Shown: one piece after another, positions 27,440-33,981 of the stretch
How positions within the stretch are numbered: the stretch's first letter is position 1
Layout: every line of letters starts with the position of its first letter
DNA from: Immundisolibacterales bacterium
Lineage (GTDB): Bacteria > Pseudomonadota > Gammaproteobacteria > HK1
Length of the DNA stretch: 33,981 nucleotides
Direction of reading: 5' to 3'
Assembly (NCBI GenBank): GCA_026712715.1
Contig: JAPOPW010000008.1
Location: 1-33,981, forward strand
The notes under the pieces: generated by a model
The model's input: the letters and a program-made list of their open reading frames with translations, nothing else
Told to the model about the DNA's origin: nothing
Database searches by the model: none
Position numbers and translations under genes: made by a program

Positions 27440-28338
27440 TCACCGCTCCTCCCGGAGGGACATGTGCCGTTGTTGGAATCGATCTCGCCCGCGCCGGCGC
27501 GGTGCACCGTCGCGCCCGGTCGTCACGGACCGTGCGGTAGCTCGGGCCCTGGGGTGCGTGGCTGAACTCGAAGTCCATCTCGAACGACGTGCTCCCGTCA
27601 TGCGAATCCCTCGTCGCGTCACCCGCGCGGTGACCGCGTTGTCCGTCTCCTCCGTACCCACGATGGTGACCTCCGCCGTCTCCGAGAGCGGCCGCCTGTC
27701 GATGCACACCGCATGGCCCTCGCCGCACGAGCGCGCCGGCATGCGCACCCTCACTCCCCCCGTGCGCGCCGGCGTCACCGTCAACTCCCATGTCCCCGAC
27801 GACTGCCCCGGCGCCTGGCGCGACTTGGTGACCGCGCCGCCCTCGACCTCGAACCGGCGTCGCGCTTGGGCGAGAGCCCGTCGGGAGCGCCGCCGAACGC
27901 GACCGTCAACGTGAACGGGTGCTCCCCGTCGTGGCTCTCCGAACCAACCCAGATTCCGTCTTGCTATGCCGGGGTTTGAGAAGTTGCCGACGAGTCCAGC
28001 TTCAACACCGACGGTGATACTGAACGTGATGGTGTCGGCACGGGTCCTGCCCGGACGGCGTGCGCGGACCGTGATCGTCCACGTGCCGTTGCTGCCGGGT
28101 AGGTGGTTCCGTCTTCGGTGCCCCCAAAGGCGTTCGTCGGGATGTGGAAGCTGAGGAACTCGTGGAGGGTCGCCGTCAGGTTGGGAATGCCTTCCTGGGC
28201 GGGCGGGACGACCGCCGTCCCCGCGCTGGTCGCCGACTCGCTGTTGCCGGCGCCGTCGGTGAACCTGACCACCACACGGACCCGATGGTTCACGTCAGCC
28301 GCCACCACAGTTAGCGCGGCTCTATAAGAGATCCACAA
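27440..28338 (-). pseudogene. Decayed fragment of a surface-protein gene with the same modules
   Basis: Reading minus-strand, 28,338 to about 28,100 encodes RFTDGAGNSESATSAGTAVVP and a beta-rich stretch. The frame then shifts near 28,100, continuing as GSNGTWTITVRARRPGRTRADTITF. It resumes from about 27,960 as SESHDGEHPFTLTVAFGGAPDGLSPKRDAG, shifts again near 27,855 to EVEGGAVTKSRQAPGQSSGTWELTVTP, and shifts once more near 27,610 to DSHDGSTSFEMDFEFSHAP. The last parts closely parallel residues about 800-960 of the autotransporter, with clear DNA similarity (27,603-27,850 against 24,673-24,910). At least three frameshifts and no start or export signal make this a relic. It abuts the autotransporter's ribosome-binding site. 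Confidence 0.7.
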
Positions 28339-28403
28339 ATGCAGCGAAACATAAATTACCTCATGCGAGTTCCCTGATTTTTCTATTAAATGATAGATTG
28401 TTA
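28339..28403. other. AT-rich seam
   Basis: A short strongly AT-rich stretch (ATTTTTCTATTAAATG and similar) between the decayed surface-protein fragment and the recombinase remnant. It has no recognisable ends or gene. Its composition contrasts sharply with both sides. Confidence 0.35.
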
Positions 28404-28872
28404 GCTTTTGTCAAATACTTGCGGACCCCGTGTCAAGCTGGGTGGCTCGTAGAGCCACTGGTCTCTGTCGTTGTAGCGGTGTGCTCGAAGCAGGCCATGG
28501 TGGCGCCATTGCTTGACGGTGTGGGTCGAGACGCCGGGCGTGGCAGCAGCTTCGCATACGGTCAACAGGCCGCGGGCGCGCAGGCGCTGGTAGCGGGAGG
28601 ACAAGCGGTACTCCTTGCGTATGGCCTGTACGCGCTGCGGCCGGAAGACGACGCCGTGGCCGGTGCGAAGTCCGCTCTCGTTCAGCAAGGCGGCGACCTC
28701 CGCGTCGGTGTGGCTGTCGAGCAGGTTGTCGATCTGGGCGACGACGCACTCGGGGGTCCGGTATCGTTGCCCTGCGGGAAGTTCGGGAGAGGGCCCGTGA
28801 GGAGGCGGAACTGGCGCGGCAGCGCTTAGCAGCCGGTCGTTCAAGTCGCCGGGATCGTAGACGCCGTCCTCC
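28401..28872 (-). pseudogene. Serine recombinase (resolvase/invertase family) remnant, internally deleted
   Basis: The minus-strand translation begins with REDGVYDPGDLNDRLL (28,872-28,826), which resembles the end of the catalytic domain of large serine recombinases. It then jumps, through about 30 unrelated codons, to a C-terminal part: TPECVVAQIDNLLDSHTDAEVAALLNESGLRTG, FRPQRVQAIRKEYRLSSRYQRLRARGLLTVCE, and GVSTHTVKQWRHHGLLRAHRYNDRDQWLYEPPS. That C-terminal helix-turn-helix block is a common ending of such recombinases. The N-terminal catalytic Ser and the middle DNA-binding part are absent. No start codon or ribosome-binding site fits, so the protein is certainly non-functional. Confidence 0.7.
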
Positions 28873-29022
28873 CTGGCGGGCGTGCTTGAAGAGTGCCCCG
28901 ATGTCCGCGTCGTCTGGGCCCACGGCGGCGGCCCCCTCGCCATGGTCCTCGACCGGATCGACCGGAGTTACCGCCGCTACGAAGGGGGCCTGCGGCCCCC
29001 CAGCGAACACCTGCGCCGGCGG
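28873..29022 (+). pseudogene. Amidohydrolase_2 family fragment
   Basis: About 50 codons in the plus direction reading GVLEECPDVRVVWAHGGGPLAMVLDRIDRSYRRYEG and ending PPSEHLRR. This matches the conserved core of ACMSD-like amidohydrolases (typically GVLERHPDLRVVLAHGGG). Homology starts at 28,873, directly after the recombinase remnant, and stops at about 29,022 where the sequence turns AT-rich. It has no start codon of its own and lacks the rest of the barrel. Confidence 0.65.
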
Positions 29023-29113
29023 GGAAATTATCGGTTGCTAATTAAAAGTATCTCCTATAGGAATTTTTTCAAGGTTTTTTTAGAAATAAGCGGCATACGA
29101 TTCATGCCCGGGG
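29023..29113. promoter_or_regulatory. AT-rich upstream region of the giant plus-strand surface gene
   Basis: An abruptly AT-rich stretch of about 90 bp immediately before the large plus-strand gene. TTGCTA (about 29,035-29,040) and TATAGG (about 29,056-29,061) are possible -35 and -10 boxes, but only 15 bases apart. TCCTATAGGA is a 10-base palindrome followed by a T-run. It probably contains the promoter, or it may be an imported seam. Confidence 0.35.
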
Positions 29114-32100
29114 ATGAATTTCAAAATGTTCAAGAATCGACAATCGCTTGGGCCGTGCCGCATCGCCGCCGCATGGCTGATCGCCCTCGCGGCGGTCGCT
29201 TTCGGTGGGCCGGCCGTCGCGCAGACGGACACACCCTTGACGGCCGAGTTCAGTAACGCACCGACCCTCCACGATGGCATCGACGAATTCTCGGTGTCGC
29301 TCAGCTTCAGCGAAAACGTTGACCTGAATCCCGGTGCGTTCGCAGGCGGGCTCCTGACCATCGCCAACGGGGAGCTGACCGGACAGAGACGTGTTGCGGG
29401 AGGGGGCGCGAACCAGAACTGGCAGATATCCGTCCGTCCTAACGGCGTTGCCGCCGTGGTCATCACGCTGCCCACGAGCAGCGCGGCTTGCGCCTCGAGC
29501 AGCGTGCCCTGTACGTCCGATGGACGGAAGCTGTCCGCCTCGGTCAGCGTGACGGTACCGGGGCCCGAGCAACCCGCCGAAACCACCCTGCTGACGGCAA
29601 CCTTCAACAGCGCGTCCGGACGCCACAATGGCACGAGCACGTTCAAGGTCATCCTCGGCTTCAGTGAAAACGTCAAGCTGAACTCCAGGGCATTCGGGGG
29701 AGGGTTGCTGACGATCACCGGCGGGACGCGGACGGCCCAGACACGTCATTCTGTTGACGGAGAAGGGAAAAACCAGAACTGGGAAATTGAGGTAACCCCC
29801 TCCGGAACTGGCGACGTGGTCATCACGCTGCCCACGAGCGAAGCGGCTTGCGACCCGAACAGCGTGCCCTGTACGGCCCATGGACGGAAGCTGTCCGCCT
29901 CGGTCAGCGTGACGGTACCGGGGCCCGACCTAACCGCTTCGCTGACGGCAACCTTCAACAGCGTGCCGACAAGCCACGATAGCACGAACAAGTTCGCGGT
30001 CATCCTCCACTTCAGTGAAAACGTCGCGCTGAGCGCCACGGCATTCGGGAGAGGGTTGCTGACGATCACCGGCGGGACGCAGACGGCCCATAGACGTCAT
30101 TCTGTTGACGGAGAAGGGCGAGACCAGAACTGGGAAATTGAGGTAACCCCCATCGGGACTAGCGACGTGGTCATCACGCTGCCCGCGAGCGACGCGGCTT
30201 GCGCCTCGAGCAGCGTGCCCTGTACGCCCGATGGACGGAAGCTCTCCGCCTCGGTCAGCGTGACGGTACCGGGGCCCGGGCAACCGGCCGAAACCACCCC
30301 GCTGACGGCAACCTTCAACGGCGCGCCCCAACGCCATAATGGCACGAGGACGTTCACGGTCATCCTCCACTTCAGTGAAAACGTCGCGCTGAACTCCAGG
30401 GCATTCGGGGGAGGGTTGCTGACGATCACCGGCGGGACGCGGACGGACCAGAGACGTCATTCTGTTGACGGAGAAGGGCAAAACCAGAACTGGGAAATTG
30501 AGGTAACCCCCTCCGGGACTAGCAACGTGGTCATCACGCTGCCCACGAGCGCCGCGGCTTGCGACCAGAACAGCGTGCCCTGTACGTCCGATGGACGGAA
30601 GCTGTCCGCGTCGGCCAGCGTGACGGTGCCATTTCTGGACGTCAGGCCGACGAGCTTGATGGCCGAGGAGAACCAGACGGGGGTGGCGACGCTGACCGCC
30701 ACCGGTCCGGACACGCCGGCTTCCGATCTCACTTGGGAGATTCCCTCGGGCACAGCGGGCGGGGCGGATGGCGGCAAGTTCATGTTGAGCACGGCGGGCG
30801 TGCTGACCTTCGGAACGAAGAAGGACTTCGAGAAACCCGACGACGCCAATCGGAACGGCATCTACGAGATCACTGTCCAGGTCAGCAAAGGCGATGTGTC
30901 GATCACGGCGGATATCACGGTGAGGCTGACCGACGGCAACGATGCGCCCACCGCTGATGCGGGCGAGGACCAGACCGGTGTCAGGCGGGGTTCGAGGGTG
31001 ACGCTGCCCGGTTCGGGAAGCGACGTGGACCCGGGCCAAACCCAGAACTTGCAATACGCATGGACTCAGACGGGCCTGCCGGCGGTGACGCTGACCGCCG
31101 CGAGCTCCCCCACGGCGAGTTTCTACGCGCCGACCGATCTGACCGAGACAACCACCCTCACCTTCACGCTCCGGGTGACCGACGAGGGCGGGCTGTCCGA
31201 CGAGGACACGGTGACGGTGACGGTGACGACGGATCTCGCGGCGCTGGTGGTGCGGGCACCCACCGCTTATGCGGGCGAGGACCAGACCAATGTTTCGCCG
31301 ACCGTGACCGTGACGCTCAACGGCTCGGGATACGACCCGGATGCGGGCCAAAACCAGAACTTGCAATACGCATGGACTCAGACGGGCGTGCCGGCGGTGA
31401 CGCTGACCGGCGCGAGCTCCCCCACGGCGAGTTTCAACGCGCCGACCGGCTTGACCGAGACAACCACTCTCACCTTCACCCTCCGGGTGACCGACGAGGA
31501 CGGATCGTACAACGAAGACACGGTGGCGGTGACGGTGCTCCCGGGCGAGCCGTTCGAGGTGGAGTATATACTCCCCGCGGTCCCTAACCACGACGGCGTG
31601 AATTTGATGGTGATACTTCGCTTCAGCGAGCCGGCCGACCTAGACGTCCGAGCGTTCTCCAACGGCCTCTTGACGATCACCGGCGGGAGTGTCACTAGCG
31701 CGGGGCGGCGCGGAGGAACGAACCAACAATGGAATATTTGGATACGGCCCGATGGCGACGGCGAAGTCACCATCGCGCTCCATCCGAGCGCCGCGGCTTG
31801 CGACCGCAACAGCGTGCCCTGTACGTCCAATGGAAAGCGCCTGTTGTCCGGCGACAGCGTTACGGTGCCGGGACCCGCGGCCCTTGAAGCGCCGCGGCTT
31901 GCGGTGGACCCGACGGAACTGAGCGCCGCGGAGAACCAGACGGCGGTGGCGACGCTGACCGCCACGGGTACCGACGCACAGCCGTCCGAACTCGAGTGGG
32001 AGATCATCGGCGGGGCGGACCGCGAAGAGTTCACGCTGAGCGCCGCCGGCGTGCTGGCGTTCAAGAGGCCGAAGGACTACGAGAACGCCGACGACGCCGA

Positions 32101-33981
32101 TTCCGACCGCGGATACGAGGTTACGGTGCAGGTCAGCGACGGGTCCGCGACGGTCACGGCCAACCTGCGCGTGAAGCTCGCGAACGTCAACGAGGCCCCC
32201 GTCGCGGACGCGGGTGACAATGTCTTTGGAGCCACGCCTGGTGTTGTGGTGACATTGCAGTCTCGCTCGCGTGATCCCGACTATGACGTACTTGAGTATA
32301 CCTGGTCGCATGTGAGCGGGCCGTCCGTGACCTTTTTTACCAACGACCGAAACGGTCAGTTCACCGTGCCGGATGGGCTGTCTGATGGAACGGTGATCAC
32401 TGTCAAGTTAACGGTGACCGATCCGGACGGGCTGCAGGACGAGGATACCCTTGCCGTGACGGTCGGCGATTCGTACCCCGCTTCTCCGGTCTTTACCGGC
32501 CAGACGAGCTTCAATGTTCCGGAGAACCAGAGGGCGGTGGCGACGCTGGCCGCGACCGATGCCGACACGAACGCCGCCGAGCTTACCTGGTCATTGGCCA
32601 CGGATTCCAACAACTACAAGACGGACAACAGCAGGTTCGAGCTTAGCTCCGCCGGCGCGCTGACGTTCGCGTTGCCAAAAAACTTCGAAAAGCCCGACGA
32701 CCACGGCAGGAACGGTATCTACGAGATCTCGGTGCAGGTCAGCGATGGCGGCCGGAGAACTGTTCAGAATCTGACGGTGACGCTCATGGACGTCAACGAA
32801 CCGCCCGCCGCCATGGCGGGCGACGACCAGAGCGGTGTGCTGCCGGGTGCGACCGTGGTGCTCCAGGGGTCGGGAACCGACCCCGACGACGGCGACGGCG
32901 ATTCCCTGACCTATGCCTGGACCCAGATAGGCGTGCCGACGGTCACGCTTACGGGCGGCAGCACCCAACGTGCAAGCTTCAGCGCGCCGACCGGCCTGAC
33001 CGAGGCAGCCACCCTCACTTTTGTGCTTACGGTGACCGATCCGGAGGAGCTCTCCGGTCAGGATAGGGTGACGGTGGGGGTGCTGGGACCGGTGCCGCTG
33101 AGCCTTGACGCGGACATCGCCGGCGACGACACGGTGAACATCGCGGAGAAGGCGGCCGGGTTCGCTATCTCGGGCAACACGGGCAGCGAGGTGGGCGCGG
33201 CGGTGACGGTCACGGTGGGCACCGGAACGCTGTCCGCCACCTCGGCCGACGACGGCAACGGCACCGCGACATGGTCGGTGAGGGTGCCGCCGAGCGCGGC
33301 GTACATCACGTCGCCGAACGTGACCGTGACGGTGGGGGCGACCAAGACCGGGTTTACGCCGGCGGGGGCGGAGCGGACGCTGACGGTGGACCTGTTGGAG
33401 CCGACGGCGCCGAGCTACACGGCGCCGTCGGAACTGAAGGTGGGGGAGGCGATCGCGGCCATGAGTCCGAGCGGCGGTGTGGACGTGGAGGGCTACGAGG
33501 CCACGGACCTGCCGTCGGGACTGAGCATCGACGCGGCCACGGGCGTGATCGGCGGCATGCCGTCGAGGGCGAGCAGCGCCGTGGCCAGCGCGACGGTGAC
33601 GGTGACGGACGGGGCGGAAAACAGCGCGGATGCGTCGATCACGTTTCCGGCGGTGTCGAAGGGGGAACAGACGCTGGCGGGCTTCGGGTACGGCAGCACG
33701 ATGGCGACGCTCGGTTCAGCGGCGCCGGCGGTGACGGCGCCGACGGTGATGACACCGACCGGCGCAACGGGCGGGGGTTTGAGCTACACGGCGGCGCCGG
33801 AGGCGGTGTGCACGGTGACCGCGACGAGCGGCGAGCTGACGCTGGTGGCGGCGGGTGAGTGCGAAGTGACGGTGACGGCGGCGGCGACGGACGACTACGA
33901 GGAGAAGACGGCAACCTTCACGGTGACGGTGCGGTCGCTGGGAACGCTCGAACTGAGCCTCGACGCGGACATCACCGGCGA
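29114..33981 (+). CDS. Giant secreted repeat protein (cadherin-like and PKD-like), 3' end beyond the window
   Basis: At least 1,622 codons with no stop, running off the right edge. Residues 1-36 are a signal peptide (hydrophobic AAAWLIALAAVAFGG, cleavage AVA before QTD). Four tandem modules of 117-120 residues follow, from about residues 42, 160, 277 and 397: LTATFNS, a FSENV motif, LLTITGGT, NQNWEIEVTP, VVITLPTS, and a Cys pair as in AACDPNSVPC. Then come cadherin-like (510) and two PKD-like domains (611, 716, with LQYAWTQTG), a fifth module (817), cadherin-like (932), PKD-like (1029), cadherin-like (1130) and PKD-like (1230). Ig-like (1329, LSLDADIAGDDTVNIAEKAAGF) and He_PIG-like segments follow. 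LSLDADIT restarts at 1614, so the Ig unit repeats. ATG 29114 has only a weak ribosome-binding site; ATG 29126 is possible. A surface or matrix adhesin is likely. The secretion anchor is not in view. Confidence 0.9.
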   Translation, partial: MNFKMFKNRQSLGPCRIAAAWLIALAAVAFGGPAVAQTDTPLTAEFSNAPTLHDGIDEFSVSLSFSENVDLNPGAFAGGLLTIANGELTGQRRVAGGGANQNWQISVRPNGVAAVVITLPTSSAACASSSVPCTSDGRKLSASVSVTVPGPEQPAETTLLTATFNSASGRHNGTSTFKVILGFSENVKLNSRAFGGGLLTITGGTRTAQTRHSVDGEGKNQNWEIEVTPSGTGDVVITLPTSEAACDPNSVPCTAHGRKLSASVSVTVPGPDLTASLTATFNSVPTSHDSTNKFAVILHFSENVALSATAFGRGLLTITGGTQTAHRRHSVDGEGRDQNWEIEVTPIGTSDVVITLPASDAACASSSVPCTPDGRKLSASVSVTVPGPGQPAETTPLTATFNGAPQRHNGTRTFTVILHFSENVALNSRAFGGGLLTITGGTRTDQRRHSVDGEGQNQNWEIEVTPSGTSNVVITLPTSAAACDQNSVPCTSDGRKLSASASVTVPFLDVRPTSLMAEENQTGVATLTATGPDTPASDLTWEIPSGTAGGADGGKFMLSTAGVLTFGTKKDFEKPDDANRNGIYEITVQVSKGDVSITADITVRLTDGNDAPTADAGEDQTGVRRGSRVTLPGSGSDVDPGQTQNLQYAWTQTGLPAVTLTAASSPTASFYAPTDLTETTTLTFTLRVTDEGGLSDEDTVTVTVTTDLAALVVRAPTAYAGEDQTNVSPTVTVTLNGSGYDPDAGQNQNLQYAWTQTGVPAVTLTGASSPTASFNAPTGLTETTTLTFTLRVTDEDGSYNEDTVAVTVLPGEPFEVEYILPAVPNHDGVNLMVILRFSEPADLDVRAFSNGLLTITGGSVTSAGRRGGTNQQWNIWIRPDGDGEVTIALHPSAAACDRNSVPCTSNGKRLLSGDSVTVPGPAALEAPRLAVDPTELSAAENQTAVATLTATGTDAQPSELEWEIIGGADREEFTLSAAGVLAFKRPKDYENADDADSDRGYEVTVQVSDGSATVTANLRVKLANVNEAPVADAGDNVFGATPGVVVTLQSRSRDPDYDVLEYTWSHVSGPSVTFFTNDRNGQFTVPDGLSDGTVITVKLTVTDPDGLQDEDTLAVTVGDSYPASPVFTGQTSFNVPENQRAVATLAATDADTNAAELTWSLATDSNNYKTDNSRFELSSAGALTFALPKNFEKPDDHGRNGIYEISVQVSDGGRRTVQNLTVTLMDVNEPPAAMAGDDQSGVLPGATVVLQGSGTDPDDGDGDSLTYAWTQIGVPTVTLTGGSTQRASFSAPTGLTEAATLTFVLTVTDPEELSGQDRVTVGVLGPVPLSLDADIAGDDTVNIAEKAAGFAISGNTGSEVGAAVTVTVGTGTLSATSADDGNGTATWSVRVPPSAAYITSPNVTVTVGATKTGFTPAGAERTLTVDLLEPTAPSYTAPSELKVGEAIAAMSPSGGVDVEGYEATDLPSGLSIDAATGVIGGMPSRASSAVASATVTVTDGAENSADASITFPAVSKGEQTLAGFGYGSTMATLGSAAPAVTAPTVMTPTGATGGGLSYTAAPEAVCTVTATSGELTLVAAGECEVTVTAAATDDYEEKTATFTVTVRSLGTLELSLDADITG
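29237..30630 (+). repeat. Four tandem in-frame ~355-bp coding repeats
   Basis: Repeat units start at about 29,237, 29,591, 29,942 and 30,302, giving periods of 354, 351 and 360 bp. Copies 2-4 are nearly identical over long DNA stretches (for example CTGACGGCAACCTTCAAC, GTTGACGGAGAAGGG and CAGAACTGGGAAATTGAGG), while copy 1 is more diverged. This points to recent unit duplication. The repeats encode the paired-cysteine modules of the giant surface protein. Confidence 0.85.
33098..33981 (+). repeat. 855-bp coding repeat whose second copy is cut by the window edge
   Basis: CTGAGCCTTGACGCGGACAT at 33,098 recurs with one substitution at 33,953, in frame (855 bp, 285 codons apart). Only 29 bp of the second copy are visible. 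The window ends inside it, as expected if a contig broke at a long repeat. Confidence 0.65.

Noticed and set aside
28882..29256. 124-codon plus-strand frame crossing the AT-rich seam
   Set aside because: Only its first 45-50 codons resemble an amidohydrolase. The rest reads through AT-rich DNA and out of frame into the surface-protein signal peptide.
29237..30630. Regular repeats as a possible CRISPR array
   Set aside because: Units are about 355 bp, in frame and protein-coding, with no short identical repeats separated by unique spacers.
29930..31591. 553-codon minus-strand open frame with internal repeats
   Set aside because: Its repeats mirror the coding repeats of the plus-strand surface protein. 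The plus strand has a signal peptide and real domains.
33271..33858. 195-codon Gly/Asp-rich plus-strand frame
   Set aside because: Out-of-frame shadow of the giant surface protein; the Gly-rich composition comes from Val/Thr codons read in another frame.

Overview
The window is GC-rich DNA (roughly two thirds G+C by eye) from what is most likely a Gram-negative Pseudomonadota. The evidence is an outer-membrane autotransporter beta-barrel protein, a CspA-type cold-shock protein, periplasmic binding-protein transport and proteobacterial-style catabolic enzymes. No rRNA or tRNA is visible, so I do not name a genus. Several broken genes and low-GC seams suggest an accessory, rearranged region, or a metagenomic contig with assembly seams.

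Positions 1-21,330 are a patchwork of small-molecule catabolism and transport. At the left edge is a 5'-truncated sugar-type ABC binding protein and its permease; no ATPase is in the window. Next come a convergent pair of acyl-CoA dehydrogenases, an LLM-class flavin oxidoreductase, a TauD/TfdA dioxygenase, a 2-keto-4-pentenoate hydratase and an AtzA/TrzA-type amidohydrolase. Divergent from these are a gentisate 1,2-dioxygenase and a frameshifted alpha/beta hydrolase. After a 780-bp regulatory gap with two strong inverted repeats come a GntR-family regulator with an apparent second winged helix and an MFS transporter. A cold-shock gene, an extradiol-type VOC dioxygenase, a putative 36-codon secreted peptide, a DUF4189 protein, a phytanoyl-CoA-type dioxygenase and a plant-type class II ketol-acid reductoisomerase complete this half. 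Ring-cleaving enzymes of two folds, a meta-pathway hydratase, acyl-CoA dehydrogenases and several oxygenases suggest degradation of aromatic or other complex organic compounds, but no complete route is encoded.

Positions 21,783-33,981 encode surface proteins. On the minus strand is an 1,883-residue autotransporter built from anchor-like, Ig-like, Calx-beta and a roughly 115-residue paired-cysteine module, ending in a beta-barrel. On the plus strand a second giant exported protein starts at 29,114 and runs off the right edge without a stop. It has five copies of a related paired-cysteine module plus alternating cadherin-like and PKD-like domains. The 1.7 kb between these divergent genes holds a decayed piece of the same module family, a rearranged serine-recombinase remnant joined to an amidohydrolase fragment, and two AT-rich patches. 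This two-adhesin locus with its shared, shuffled module is the most interesting part of the window. No phage, CRISPR or obvious defence system is present.
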